Assembly (NCBI GenBank): GCA_024509875.1
Contig: JAMPIV010019871.1
Location: forward strand, 44,168 to 108,167
DNA length: 64,000 bases
Reading direction: 5' to 3'
Source of the DNA: Oreohelix idahoensis
Taxonomy: Eukaryota > Mollusca > Gastropoda > Stylommatophora > Oreohelicidae
The position numbers were made by a program, and so were the translations under genes. This document shows positions 1 through 11,675 of this stretch, piece by piece (within the stretch, counting starts at the first letter, position 1; each line of letters opens with the position of its first letter). The notes under the pieces were generated by a model that was not told the DNA's origin, did no database searches, and saw only the letters and a list, made by a program, of their open reading frames with translations.

Positions 1-604
1 CAAAGACTTGTCCATTGTGTTCAAACAACCAGAGTTTATTGACAGTTAGCAAGAGACCAAGAAACACAAGATATCCTTTTTGTTAGTATTTAGGAGTTAC
101 TTAAATTCATCATCATCACATAGGGTAGACTTTAGATTCATTTGTGTATTTTGCATTAACTAATATCTTTCTTCACAGGGACAGTTAATGTTATTTCTAG
201 TTGCATTTGTATCAGTGTAATTGAATGTTGTTATATTTCAGAACATTAATAAATGTTGTAGTTGTGTTTACCAACACACGTTATCACATATATAGAGAAG
301 GAACGAAAGTGTGCGAAAGAGACATACTGTTCTTCTTCTCTTTCTCTTCTGTTCACTCAGTGTAATAGGGGAGTGGGGGCTCGTTAGTATATAGAGGGGG
401 AGATAGAGTGGTAGGAGGTATATGTCACGAGATCCAGAATCACTGGGGCTATATGCTGGGAATTCATCCCAAAGTCTTATATTCACCTTCTCCACTCCTG
501 CTGCTCATCTTCAACCGGGTGCCAGGCGAATCTGAGCCATTGACAAAGCCGGCACCTCACAGATAACTCTCTTTGGTTACCCTCACAGGGGTAACTTTGT
601 GACA
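1..604 (+). repeat. 5' LTR (partial)
   Basis: This is a direct repeat of 6423-7026 with no net length difference. It ends at GTGACA (604), after which the two copies diverge. The upstream part is outside the window. An AT-rich stretch and an AATAAA-like string near 248 could serve transcription start or polyadenylation, but I cannot assign R and U5 boundaries. Confidence 0.85.
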
Positions 605-1322
605 TAATTGTGGGCTGCAGTCCGGAATATACCTTGGGACTTGCCCTAGACTAAAACATTAAATAATTCTTTTTTGCAAATTTTGTATAAACCTATTCAC
701 TGTCTTCTATACTGTTCCTTATTCTACTTAGGTAGAGGGAAAGAACACAGAATAGAGTATTAGATAACTAGATATTCATATTAGATATTAAGATTAGATA
801 TTCATAGTATATTAAGAAAGACATTGACACATGTTAGAAGATTACACCGTATTAATTTATATGCACTTTATTACTGCATCTGGTTACCAATATTGATTTG
901 TTGTCATCATTATAAATTTACCTGGATTTTTGGTAGTACCACGTGGGACTCGATCAAAAGGCATTGTTGAAGTCGGACGCTTTGAACGAGCGACCCGACA
1001 TTGTGTATTCCTTTTGTTCACAAGTGGACAATAGCGACTAAGCCACTGAGACGAAACATTTTAGTATTGTTTTCTTGGTAGGCAGGCAGTTGATGGTCAG
1101 AAATATTTGACTGGTATTCTTAGCAAGCCTTAGAATTGTATTGCCAAGGTTTTCTTTACTATTGTCATTTACCTGTACGGCTGTAAAGGTTATAGCGAAG
1201 CATACGGGAAATTTGTTTTGGTTCTCCCTTTGGCCAAGGGCACAAATTTTTTCTTCGCCCTATATTTTTTTTCTCTCACATAATTTTGAGTAGCGATAGG
1301 CAGATTGAATTCTAGCTTGATC
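605..1322 (+). other. Leader between 5' LTR and coding frame
   Basis: This is about 0.7 kb without a convincing coding frame. The primer-binding site should start within a few bases of 605. The first TGG lies at 611, but I could not match what follows to a particular tRNA. The rest is AT-rich and I see no other structure. Confidence 0.5.
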
Positions 1323-4300
1323 ATGGCAGATTTGATGCAAATTCGCGCTGCGATTATCCAGGAAGCAACTAGTTTAAAACTAGAAAAAGGAGAACTTATG
1401 GAATATGTGGAAAAAATGTTAACGGCGCACAAAGAAGAGAGAAAAGACAAACTTGCAGAGCAAGAGAGAAAAGATAAACTAGCAGCAGAAGTAGAGCAAA
1501 GAAGATTGACATTAGCAGCGGAGAAGGAGGAGAGAGAAGCCAAGAAATTAGAAGCTGAGAGAGAGAGAGAGGCCGAGTATAGGAGATTCAAGGCAGAGTT
1601 AGAGAGAAATAAGGCAGAGAGAGAGCACGAACTTCGGATGAAGAGGTTGCTTAAAGCATTTGAACTATCCACAAGAGTTGAACCAGAAATATGTATTTCG
1701 GCCCATGAAGTGGCAGACGAGCTATCATATCGCCTAGAGGACACACCATCTTCGCCTTGCATTACGACATATGCAAAGAAATCTGCAGGAGAAACTGATT
1801 ACGAGAAGGGCGCAGTTGACCGGTATCAGGGGAAGAAAGACAACTTGCTTTGCAATCCACATAGACAGGAAACTCAACACAACTCCTTTTCTCAGAACCA
1901 GAGGCAAGGGGAAAAATGGTGCCGGTATTGTCGCATGAAAAATCACTACACCAGTGAGTGCCGAAACCGCCCTCCTCTCCATCGCTTGGCGTATATAGAA
2001 ACCCGAACAATGAAGGACAAAGAGTCCCGGAGAAAAGAGGGGGAAAAATCACACCCGGCGGTAGTTAATTCAATGGATTCCAGACACCGCTGCAGAGATA
2101 ACGGAAAGTTATTAAAAGGCACAGAAGAACCCACTCTAATTGCGAGCGGTACCTTCGATGGATCTTGCAAGGGGACTTCGAATAAAACAATTTCACCTGG
2201 CATCACAGGGAAGAAGAAAACAGGCACTTGTCTCCTGACATCAGGAGAACAATTATTACCTTACTCCACCGGCCCTTCTACGTGGAAAGAAGCGACCGGA
2301 CAGGAACGGGCATTCGCTATTATCCACGGAAATAGACAGTTGCACACATCGCCTAAGTCTGCCTTTACCCAAGACGAGGAAAAGTCAGATCCTACCACTT
2401 TTAAAACTTACGGAGAGAAATGTGTGCCTTTAGAAGGTATAACAACACATACGATTATCGGGACAGGGTGGACGACGGACACGGAGGCACCCCCCGACTC
2501 TCTTCAAAAGGAGGTAGAAGAGGATTATGAGGAGAAAAGTGTGGTAGAGCCGGCGGGGATACAGCAGCTCAACACCCATGGGACTCCGATTCTATATGTA
2601 GGCGAGACAAAAACTAAGCGGATAGAGAGAAGGAAAGACACCAGGCGACACAAGAGGAAACAGCTTGGTGTACGCGCTTTATGCAAGGCACAGCGCAGAT
2701 GCGCGAAATTTACAACACACTGTACCCGATATAAATGGACAGATGGGTTGCACCGTATCTTGAATTATGACCATTCCACGGGCAAGATACACAAGATACG
2801 TAATAAGGACAAACAAGGGCCAACTTTGATCCGTCGTCGGATTCAAAGATTGGTTAGCAGAAGAAAGAAGTGGGGAAACATTTTTTATTTCGACAGAGCG
2901 AAGAAAGACACACTGAGAGTTAGTGTCAATAAGAATGGACCACTCAAAAGAAAGAAGAGGTTTAAACCTGGCAACGAATATTACAAGGACCCTAATGCAA
3001 AGGGGCGGAAAAGGAAAAGTGATATTGTAGGGACGGCGACTAGCGCCCGGATTCCCTCGGAACACAACGTTGTCAATAGAGAAAGAGCGGAAGAGGTATT
3101 CGATTCCAGGCTGGAATTCGATTCGAAAATCAGTTCAAGACTGGTTAGATCAGAACAATTGACTGATGGAACTGTGGAAATTCAGGTCACAGGTAACGGC
3201 GATCCTCCAATGATGGCGGCTATCGCCCGGACTCCCATTGAAGGCAGATATGTCAAGGGAGAACTACGAACGGCAGTTTTAAATGATCATACATACGAAG
3301 TCATTTTAGGCTACAAATATGTGAGTTTAGGAGACACTCGTCAATCAAGAGTCACAGCTGCAGTGCAGACAAGTGACCAAGCGAAGGAGAAGAGACAAGG
3401 AGACGAGGTTCACTTCCATCCGCAAGAGCTGAGACAAGCTCAAATGAACGATAAATCGGTAGAACCGTGTTTTAAGAAGAGACTGAAGGGAGACAATCCA
3501 CCAGAACCAGGAGACTGCTTTAAACAGCAAGGACAACTCCTTAGGAAAGTAGAAAAGCGCGGATATGAGTATAAGCAACTGGTAGTACCAGCACGATATA
3601 GATTTTATATCTTAGGTATGGGACATGCTAGTAAATCTAGTGGTCAGGTCAGACAATACATCACTACGCAAAGAATCACCCACCATTATTATTGGCAGGG
3701 AATCGCAAGGGACATGGATCAATTTATCAGATCAGGTCCTGAATGCCAGAGAGGGGCATCAAATCATGGGAAAAGTGAGGAAGCCACTAGTAAGGGAAAC
3801 AGACCACGTATGAGGAAGAGGAGGCGTCAACATGACGGAGAATATAATACGACTGGTCCTAAGTGTGAGCTAGAGATAGGCAAACAAGTTTTACTGTTTA
3901 TGCATAGTAAACAGAACAGGTTACTGATTGGATGGCACGGGCCATACACAGTGGTCGAGAAGGCATCTCAAACCAATTATAAGATTCCAGAGGAGAATCA
4001 GCTGGAAATATATAATATTATTCTGCTAAAGAGATACTTAGCCAGACACATAACTGAAGCGGCCAACTTCAGGACACGAGCAGCCACAAAGCATTTGAAT
4101 AAAGGAAATCCGAACTCAGCACTGCAGCCCAATGCGGCTAGACAGTCAGCTGCAGGTGTGCAGAAAATCACAACCCACTCTACGAACGTAGTCGAGCAGG
4201 GGCGACAACTCTTGACTACGGTCACGATATTGAAACAGGAAAGGGAGCAGCTCTTTATAGCTGATGCAGGAGAAGCAACTGAGGAAGATTGCGAGAAGAA

Positions 4301-4622
4301 TGATTTGGACGAGGAGAAGGAGGAATGGAAAGAGGAAGATGAAGTGGAGAGTAATAGGGAGAAGATAACCACCGCCGACAATAGGGAATGTAAATTGCAT
4401 CCTGACTCGCAGGAGTCTTCGCAAGCTAAGACTTGGTGCGGGGGACATCTGTCGCGAGAGACGAGTAAGTCTGCAATTAAATTCCTAAAAACTAATGGTA
4501 ATATTTTGTCGGTAAATTTCTCACTGAATGAGAAGGCAGTCGGTTGTCTATACTCACTGTTGGCACAGACAATCGTTGGTCAACAGTCATGGGACATCCA
4601 CCAATTTTACAAGGAATGTTGA
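1323..4622 (+). CDS. Gag-pol derivative lacking RT, RNase H and integrase core
   Basis: A continuous frame of 1099 codons. I start it at the ATG at 1323; the frame is open a little further up, but only to a TTG at 1305. Residues 1-110 are a highly charged E/K/R coiled coil, as in gypsy gag N-termini. A CX2CX4HX4C zinc knuckle follows at residues 200-213 (CRYCRMKNHYTSEC). The usual capsid domain of about 200 residues between coil and knuckle is absent. From about residue 600 there is a protease-like stretch, but the catalytic D-S/T-G reads D-S-K. Residues 752-812 resemble the integrase zinc domain with two of four ligands replaced (GH..G reads GQV, and the first C of the CX2C is G). The catalytic integrase core is missing. 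A GPY-like module follows near residue 873, then an acidic tail. A related, less deleted remnant lies at 48437-50570 on the other strand. Likely role: RNA-binding and packaging protein of a non-autonomous element; this is inference. Confidence 0.75.
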   Translation: MADLMQIRAAIIQEATSLKLEKGELMEYVEKMLTAHKEERKDKLAEQERKDKLAAEVEQRRLTLAAEKEEREAKKLEAEREREAEYRRFKAELERNKAEREHELRMKRLLKAFELSTRVEPEICISAHEVADELSYRLEDTPSSPCITTYAKKSAGETDYEKGAVDRYQGKKDNLLCNPHRQETQHNSFSQNQRQGEKWCRYCRMKNHYTSECRNRPPLHRLAYIETRTMKDKESRRKEGEKSHPAVVNSMDSRHRCRDNGKLLKGTEEPTLIASGTFDGSCKGTSNKTISPGITGKKKTGTCLLTSGEQLLPYSTGPSTWKEATGQERAFAIIHGNRQLHTSPKSAFTQDEEKSDPTTFKTYGEKCVPLEGITTHTIIGTGWTTDTEAPPDSLQKEVEEDYEEKSVVEPAGIQQLNTHGTPILYVGETKTKRIERRKDTRRHKRKQLGVRALCKAQRRCAKFTTHCTRYKWTDGLHRILNYDHSTGKIHKIRNKDKQGPTLIRRRIQRLVSRRKKWGNIFYFDRAKKDTLRVSVNKNGPLKRKKRFKPGNEYYKDPNAKGRKRKSDIVGTATSARIPSEHNVVNRERAEEVFDSRLEFDSKISSRLVRSEQLTDGTVEIQVTGNGDPPMMAAIARTPIEGRYVKGELRTAVLNDHTYEVILGYKYVSLGDTRQSRVTAAVQTSDQAKEKRQGDEVHFHPQELRQAQMNDKSVEPCFKKRLKGDNPPEPGDCFKQQGQLLRKVEKRGYEYKQLVVPARYRFYILGMGHASKSSGQVRQYITTQRITHHYYWQGIARDMDQFIRSGPECQRGASNHGKSEEATSKGNRPRMRKRRRQHDGEYNTTGPKCELEIGKQVLLFMHSKQNRLLIGWHGPYTVVEKASQTNYKIPEENQLEIYNIILLKRYLARHITEAANFRTRAATKHLNKGNPNSALQPNAARQSAAGVQKITTHSTNVVEQGRQLLTTVTILKQEREQLFIADAGEATEEDCEKNDLDEEKEEWKEEDEVESNREKITTADNRECKLHPDSQESSQAKTWCGGHLSRETSKSAIKFLKTNGNILSVNFSLNEKAVGCLYSLLAQTIVGQQSWDIHQFYKEC

Positions 4623-6422
4623 CATAACAATAGACAACGCTCGGCGTGAGCCCTTTTAAACGCAACAACATTCACCTGAAATGTTTTCACAAACACGCGG
4701 ACATTACATCAACAGACTATTAGGAGGAAAGCAACGGACGTCGCGGGTGTGTTTACACAAAGCCAGTAATACCCAAGTATTATTTTGGTTAGTAATAGAA
4801 CATAATGTGCAGTCGGCGACAGAAGGCCAAGTAATTTTACAATGCGTCTGGTGGTCAGTCGTTCAGACAAAATAACATTTGATTAACGGCGACGCAGTGT
4901 CTGAGCCAGGGACAACATGAAAAGAGGGAGAATATGTCATTATGTAAAAACTATTAAATGCTGCACAGACACTCAAAAGACGAACGCAGACAAGTTGTCT
5001 CGGATAAGCAAAATATGAGAGCGACCATAGCAAAATAATACAGGAAATTTTACACAGTTTGAGGACGGAATGTCTGACTTTAGGAAAACAAACGAAATTT
5101 CACATGACACAGGAAGCGAACCCGAAAAAAAATCGCCCTAGGCGATTCAGACGATATATAACCCAACTAGATTCATTGCTTGGCATTGGTAAGAGAAACC
5201 ATTCCGCCAACCAAAACGTGGGTTCTAGATTTCACAAGAAAGAATCAAGACATTGTGTCAGTGAAATTCGTATAGGGACACCAAGGTTAGTGTAATATAT
5301 TTTGTACTTTATCATTATTATGTCTTAACTTCATTCAGATAATATATACATATTTTCCATAAATATAACACTGTAAATACCAGTCACGTTTATTATAATA
5401 TTATATTTCACACTAATAAGTACAGGTTGCAATAAACGCCATGCAGAGAATGATTATATTTATAAGATTGCACAGTTTCCAGTAACTATAACGAAGTAAA
5501 TACAAGACACTTTTATTTTGCCTCTTACATTACATGTTAAACGTGCAGTAAACACCGCACAGCCCTTTCTTATAGTGATAAGATTTCACATACAAGACAC
5601 TACAGGCGTAGCATAGTTTACGGGATACTTACAAAGGGTTCATTATTTTATCCATCACAGTGGTAGAGACAGGGACCATTTGAGATACTCATCCTTAGTC
5701 TACTACGTGGTTGGCGTTAATCACAGGACAAGCTTTAGAGTAGGGCCGACCGAGATACTGCGACGACACGCATCTCACACGTAATTAACGGCAACAACCT
5801 ACCAATACTCCACGGGGGTCAGAAAGGAATTTACCAGGCGGTGAAGGGTCTTTCTATCATCGACTACCCACCCAAAAAGAAAGCAGAAAATACCCAGAAG
5901 GATTGCTGCATTTCTAAATAGCTGTCCACGTGAAATTTAATGATCTGAAGTGGCAGTCGCCAACGGATGATTTTTACAACAAGTGCCTTTGAGAAATTTA
6001 ATGATCTGAAGTGGCAGTCGCCAACGGATGATTTTTTACAACAAGTGCCTTTGAGAAACTATGATCAAAAGCTGCAAGAGCAGACGGGAGATTTTGTAAC
6101 CCCAGTGCCTACCAAATTTATCGAGATCCTAAATTACATGCAGTAATGGACAGATTCTCCCTGTACAATTGATGCACCAACAAATACGAATATACAACAT
6201 ATTTTCATCATCGTCACCACATAAGCAAAATACCAAGACAACAAAAGGACATCTGCATAACAGACGAAGTCTCACCCGCCTAACTTTGTGTTCAACCTCA
6301 CCCATGAATAAGACACCTCGGACGCTCGGGACAATGTCAACACAGGCATTGTGAAAGACAAAAATACAAGCCGTGGACACCTGGCGAAATCGAGGGAACC
6401 GTCCAATGTTATTGTAGGCAGA
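4623..6422 (+). other. 3' noncoding part of the LTR element
   Basis: This is about 1.8 kb after the stop codon without a frame I recognise; the short frames at 4681-4875 and 5059-5295 resemble nothing familiar. It contains the 61-62 base tandem repeat annotated separately. No strong polypurine tract is visible directly before 6423 or 6407. GAGGGAA near 6392 is a weak candidate. Confidence 0.5.
5932..6116. repeat. 61-62 base tandem repeat, 3 units
   Basis: The unit beginning GAAATTTAATGATCTG recurs at 5932 and 5993 almost unchanged, and again in degenerate form from 6055. Each unit contains a GGCAGTCGCCAACGG-like core and ends in AGTGCCT. It lies in the element's 3' noncoding part, upstream of the right LTR. 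Confidence 0.8.
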
Positions 6423-7026
6423 CAAAGACTTGTCCATTGTGTTCAAACAACCAGAGTTTATTGACAGTTAGCAAGAGACCAAGAAACACAAGATATCCTT
6501 TTTGTTAGTATTTAGGAGTTACTTAAATTCATCATCATCACATAGGGTAGACTTTAGATTCATTTGTGTATTTTGCATTAACTAATATCTTTCTTCACAG
6601 GGACAGTTAATGTTATTTCTAGTTGCATTTGTATCAGTGTAATTGAATGTTGTTATATTTCAGAACATTAATAAATGTTGTAGTTGTGTTTACCAACACA
6701 CGTTATCACATATATAGAGAAGGAACGAAAGTGTGCGAAAGAGACATACTGTTCTTCTTCTCTTTCTCTTCTGTTCACTCAGTGTAATAGGGGAGTGGGG
6801 GCTCGTTAGTATATAGAGGGGGAGATAGAGTGGTAGGAGGTATATGTCACGAGATCCAGAATCACTGGGGCTATATGCTGGGAATTCATCCCAAAGTCTT
6901 ATATTCACCTTCTCCACTCCTGCTGCTCATCTTCAACCGGGTGCCAGGCGAATCTGAGCCATTGACAAAGCCGGCACCTCACAGATAACTCTCTTTGGTT
7001 ACCCTCACAGGGGTAACTTTGTGACA
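6423..7026 (+). repeat. 3' LTR
   Basis: This is the direct repeat of 1-604 and ends GTGACA. Sequence after 7026 (CATGGAGAG) differs from that after 604, which fixes the right end of the element. The left boundary may lie up to several hundred bases further left, because the matching part of the 5' LTR is outside the window. Confidence 0.85.
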
Positions 7027-7157
7027 CATGGAGAGAAGTAATACTGATCTAATGGACCGGAAATTGACTAATTAACAAATATTTTATGACAACATTTCTC
7101 CTAAATGTTCGTGTATCTTTTAAAAATCGTGCCCTGGTAGATTTTGTCCTGGATATA

Positions 7158-7334
7158 TCAAAATCCATAATTTGCTCGTTGTGACTGACGCTGTGCTTGT
7201 CTTTGTGCCGCTTCATGTTGTCGTCGTATTGCTGCTTCTTCTGGAGTCTCGCTTGCTCGTTGTGATTGACGCGATCGTCTCTTCCTCTTAGCATCTGCAG
7301 CTCGTTTTGCAGCCATCTTATCATTTTGATCCAT
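7158..7334 (-). pseudogene. Basic, Q/R-rich N-terminal fragment, Helitron-protein-like
   Basis: Read on the minus strand from the ATG at 7334, the frame gives 58 residues and ends in TGA at 7158. It is rich in A, R, Q and K, with an SETPEEAAIRRQHE segment followed by alternating QR-rich pairs. Similar arginine-rich, E/Q-repeat N-termini precede the helicase-like domain in animal Helitron proteins and some other transposon proteins. No replication-initiator or helicase motif follows. It could equally be an unrelated basic exon; the call rests on composition and is weak. Confidence 0.25.
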
Positions 7335-9159
7335 AATAATAAGTCTGCAATACTTTAAATTAAAATTTTGTCTTCAAGAAACAATCAAAAACTTACATTT
7401 TAAGGTTGTTTTTAACAAAATGATGAGTTAAATCCGTTTCCGAAATGAAAACTGGGTACTACAATAACAAACTTACATTTTATTCATATATCACTGTCAC
7501 TCACTTTGTGTTGCATATTTCACTGACTTTTCTTCGTTGAGTGTTACTATTTTCGGGAGAGTACATATAAGGGAAACAATACAATTAATGTCTAACTTTC
7601 AACCACATTTGCATCCCTTAGATGTGACCGACGTACAAACGGCGAGAATTATGGATTTGATACTTGCATATAACCCGTCAAGGAGTGACGGCAAAGAACT
7701 ATGGTATGCGGGGTTTGTCTCGCGTCCTGAGAATATCACATGTTGTCTGTGTTCAGTTTCTTCATTTCCATTTCCTTCTAACTTTCATATTCCACCGAGC
7801 AAGTAACCCCGTCAACACACACAGACACATGGAAGCTATAATTTAGAAAAATACATTTATAAAAGAGCCAGAATTTTTGAATGTGCCTCTGCCGTGAATC
7901 AAACGCAGAACGTTTGCTTTGAAGACGAATATACTAAACTCTTAATCACCGAACTTACTATTTAAAATCTTAACTGTATTTTTCTTTACATAATACCAAA
8001 GAGAATCGAGCAAGATGGATGCATTCTTCGAGTCACTAAACAGTGGTAAACAAAATATTTGTTTACAAAATTAATCGGCACATTGATCGATGGATCATTC
8101 GGCTGACCACTGCTTCCTTAAAAAAAAAGTATGTCTGAGCGTGTTAAAAGACTTTTAAGGGTTATATTTTTTGTCCTTGCTGTCCCGAAATTTCCTCCCC
8201 TTGCTTTGCAGTAGTGGTTGTGACGTGTAATGGAAAAAGAGTCTACAGTAATCTGACAGCTTATTGCAACCTAATAGCTGCCCTCTGATTTGCTAGCTAA
8301 ACATGCATCTATACCAACTGTCTATTTCTGCAACGTACTGTTTTGTCCCGCCTTCTTTTCTTTTAACACGAGCTAACGAAATGTTTACAAACTTCCTGAC
8401 CAGTCAGTCATAACAGGAAAGCAAATCAGGCTGTATTTACCTCTTCCTCTCTCGCGAGCTTCATCTGTCAATCATAATAGCTCTCAGACAGGCAAGCACG
8501 TGGGAGAGACGAAACACAGACCCTTTGAAGTTTTACTCAGGGGAAGTTTAGAACTCCCCCTGGGCTCTTTGATCTTGAGAAGCGGGCATTCTACAAAGGT
8601 AACTCGTTAGCCGAACGGAAGCTGTGATGCCGGTCGGAAACTCCAGACGAGAAACTTTGATCGACCGACACGAAGGCTTTTATCTTGATACGCGTTGTTT
8701 CTGAATTCTCCGTTCCACACTGGGACGCGAAATTAACAACATTAGAGATCAGAGGAATCCAATGATATATATACTGATGTTTTCTTAAACCCCCTATCAG
8801 TTGTCAGTCAGAATTTGGAGGTAGTCTAGCGCGCTGTCCTAGAACCAGTTTTCTTGGTGTATTAATATTTCGTGGAGATTTTCGTTCTAATGTTTCTGGT
8901 AAACGGATAATAGTGCTAATGATTTAAGAAGTGATAGCTTTTAACATTTATTCTTCACTTAGATTTTTCTCGCTAGTAAAACGAGTGAAATAAAGTAACG
9001 CGTAGCGATTTCATACCAGATATTCTATTAAAATGTTAAATCACGCCACCCGCCATACCTTAGACTGTAATTATGTTAACAGTGTAGGCAGACGCGACAC
9101 TTAATCTCTACAGGAGAGAGATAAACCTTTTCTTGTTTGCGGGAAAACTATCCATATAT
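7335..9159. other. No recognisable gene
   Basis: This is about 1.8 kb between two LTR elements. Short frames (for example 7537-7806 on the plus strand) carry no motif I recognise. I see no tandem repeat, TIR or LTR edge in it. Confidence 0.4.
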
Positions 9160-9164
9160 CTGAT

Positions 9165-10241
9165 TGTTGCATGATAAATTCTCGAAACATCGTTTTATTA
9201 CAATATCTATTTTATAACGCAAGGGCAACAACTGCTTGAAATTTATAGTCACTTTTCTCGGTAAGCATTTGTCTTCCCGCGTTGGTATTGAATGCAGTTA
9301 AGTTTTGAGCTGTGGTCTTTTTGCGCTGGACTGCGCATGACTGGTCTTGTTTTTTGGTCGATCGGTTTCCGCCCACCACTAGTGGAGTGAGCGATTTGAA
9401 TGGCGAAAGAGATGCCTCGTTGAAGAGGGGATCTCCGCTATTTTTTGTTCTGTCAGGGATGTGTAGTCCTCTTAATGGATATTTCGTTTATTCGAGATAA
9501 TACCTCTAGTGTTTCCCACATGTCGGGAGGCGTGATATTTCTGTGTATTTCCTGAAGGCAAGGTAAATTGACTTTTCATTAACTCTATCGATTTTTGGTC
9601 GTGAGCGATTTCGATTCATAGCCTGTCTTCGAAAGTCGTCGTCACGAGATGTTTTCCCAGCTCACATGTCGCTGTATTGTACTGCATCGGTTGATGCATG
9701 TCCCAAGGACCATTACTTGCTACTTTGTTAAATGAACTAGGTTTGGAAAACCTTTATTATCTAGAGGCTATTTTTGAGGACATTATTTATACTTCGGCAG
9801 ACGTGTCTGTCTTGCTGAAGTCAGACTAAGGAGAGTGAACTGATCTCATACATCTGGTTATCTCCTGGCTGTTATAGAAAAGGATGGAGTTTTTCACCTG
9901 ACTACATTTACAGCACTATGAAATATAACATGCATCTGACTCATCATTGTAATGCTGTCTACCGTCTATTGCTGTATTGAATGTTGCTGTGATAATGACT
10001 GTTTGATGTGCCTACATATTCGCGTAACCATTTTGTCACTGTGGCGTCCACAATAAATAATGAAGAAAAACGTCAACGGCTGTTTCAAGAATCATTGACT
10101 TTATACGTCGTGAGTTTACTGACGTCCTATGTGGATTGCCCTGTTATTTTTGTATGAACATTGTTTTGACTGAACACATCTGCACACTACACAAAACCAG
10201 ACATGCGGATACCATCCATCATCATATGGCATCACGCATCA
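9165..10241 (+). repeat. 5' LTR of Gmr1-type copy A
   Basis: The 1077-base repeat has TG...CA ends and is preceded by the CTGAT target duplication. Its last bases GCATCA are followed by the putative primer site. An AATAAA-like signal occurs in AACAATAAATAATG-type sequence near 10052. The small frame at 9312-9500 occurs in both LTRs and is not coding. Confidence 0.93.
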
Positions 10242-10243
10242 TT

Positions 10244-10252
10244 TGGTGGCCA
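10244..10252 (+). promoter_or_regulatory. Putative primer-binding site
   Basis: TGGTGGCCA starts two bases after the 5' LTR. The same nine bases occupy the equivalent place in copy B (41437-41445, minus strand), although the two LTRs differ. That conservation supports a tRNA primer site. The matching tRNA 3' end would read TGGCCACCA; I cannot name the isoacceptor. Confidence 0.6.
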
Positions 10253-11675
10253 TAAGCTGGTTTGATTCTGGTACCAGCAAACACGGGGTCCCTTACCCAC
10301 TTCATTTTCAACAAGAATTCATCAGCATCCTTCAAGAAATTAACATTCTTCAATACAGTCAACATCTTCACCATTTTCAAAGTACTCGGCGTTGCCCGGT
10401 AAAAGTCAAAATTTCAACTTTTTGACGGAAACAAGAATTTGACAGTACCCGGCGTTGTTACATGTTGCCGGATAACTCGGACTGCTGTTATATTTTACGC
10501 AAGTCAAGCAAGTTGCTGCTGTCAAGGTTCCAGTGCTGTCGTTTTTGTGAAGGTCAAGTGCCGGTTGAAACGGGTTGTTTTCTGAAGAAGGCCAAGTACC
10601 GATTTCCATCAACTTACTTTTGGATTAGAAGGTCAAGTGCCGAAACAACTCAACACACAGTATTTCAGAAGCTCTTGTACCATCGTGTTAGCAGTGGAAG
10701 CAGTTCAGATGTGCCATCATCGTTGGAGCTTCGCTCTTTAGGACGTTGATTGACATCCGTTTTTTCTGCTGTTCTACGATTGGAAGCCTATAAGTTAAGT
10801 GGCCTGTTTGTATGTAAACTGTGCCCTTATACTTCTGCTGAGTCTTCTGTGTATCATCTCATTCTATATGTTATATGTCTATATGTTATTTGTATATTTA
10901 TATGTTTATATTTCAGCGGGTTCTCGGTTGGGTGGTGTCTCCGTTAGATTATGCCACGTCATAGAGGTCGTCTATTGTGAGCGTTTTCTGTAGGGTTTGC
11001 AAATTTCCGATACTGGAATTTGCTAAGCGACTTCTGTTGCTATTTATGTTAGCTGTGATGACATGTTTTAATATTGTTTTCGTTATTATTTCGCATTCTT
11101 TAGTTTTGTTTTGATTTGTTTGTATTTGTTAGCCTACTCTTGTCTATAATTTAGTTTCATACAACATTTTTGTTTATACACTGTGGTGTCATGTATTTTG
11201 TTTAATTATAGCGCAGATATCGTCACATTTTTTGTGATATTTCATTAATTTCTGCTTTATTTTTAGTTGATTTCTGCGAACGTTTTTGTATTGTTGCTGA
11301 TCTTTGTTATTGTTTACATTGTTATTGTTTACATTGTTTGCATTGTTTACATTTTCAATGTTTACATTCTGCATGTGTTTACATAGTCATTGTTTACAGT
11401 TATAGTAATTAGTTAATGGGCTATGCTAATGCACTGTTACTACTACACTGATGATAAATGAATGATGAATAGTGTCGTGCACTATTGAATGAGAAGTGCA
11501 CTTATGATCAAGAATTGAGTGCTGATATTTCATATACAAGTTCTTTGATTGGAGACTTGTTTCCCACAGAGACTGGGATAATATAATGTGATGTGAATAT
11601 ACAAGTGCTTAATTAAGACTTGTTACACTTAGGTTTGAAATAAATTAGTTAATTATTTCAGGTTTTTGGACTCAT
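10253..11675 (+). other. Leader of Gmr1-type copy A
   Basis: This is about 1.4 kb between primer site and gag with no convincing coding frame. It holds several short upstream ATGs and T-rich stretches. From about 11290 to 11395 there are repeats of TGTTTACAT-like sequence, which give a low-complexity frame on the other strand. Confidence 0.55.

Larger units (their letters stand above)
1..7026 (+). mobile_element. Ty3/gypsy-related LTR retrotransposon, left end outside window
   Basis: Bases 1-604 recur at 6423-7026 with a constant offset of 6422, and the two copies look identical by eye, so they are the LTRs of one element. The repeat ends in TGTGACA on the right, as LTRs usually end in CA. 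The left LTR is cut by the window, so the true LTR start and the target duplication cannot be seen; a TGTTATTG at 6407 is one possible start. Between the LTRs lie a leader, one 3.3 kb coding frame and a 1.8 kb noncoding 3' part. The near-identical LTRs imply recent insertion. The coding part lacks reverse transcriptase, RNase H and the integrase core, so the element would need enzymes supplied by relatives. Its affinity to gypsy rests on the zinc knuckle, the protease-like segment, the integrase zinc-domain remnant and the GPY-like module. Confidence 0.85.

Noticed and set aside
1190..1762. 190-codon minus-strand frame rich in serine and leucine
   Set aside because: It is the complement of the E/K-rich coiled coil of the gag-like frame at 1323.
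6407..6422. TGTTATTG at 6407 as definite LTR start
   Set aside because: The equivalent part of the 5' LTR is outside the window and no strong polypurine tract precedes it, so the boundary cannot be fixed.
9312..9500. 62-codon frame repeated at 17498
   Set aside because: Both copies are inside the LTRs and are identical because the LTRs are.
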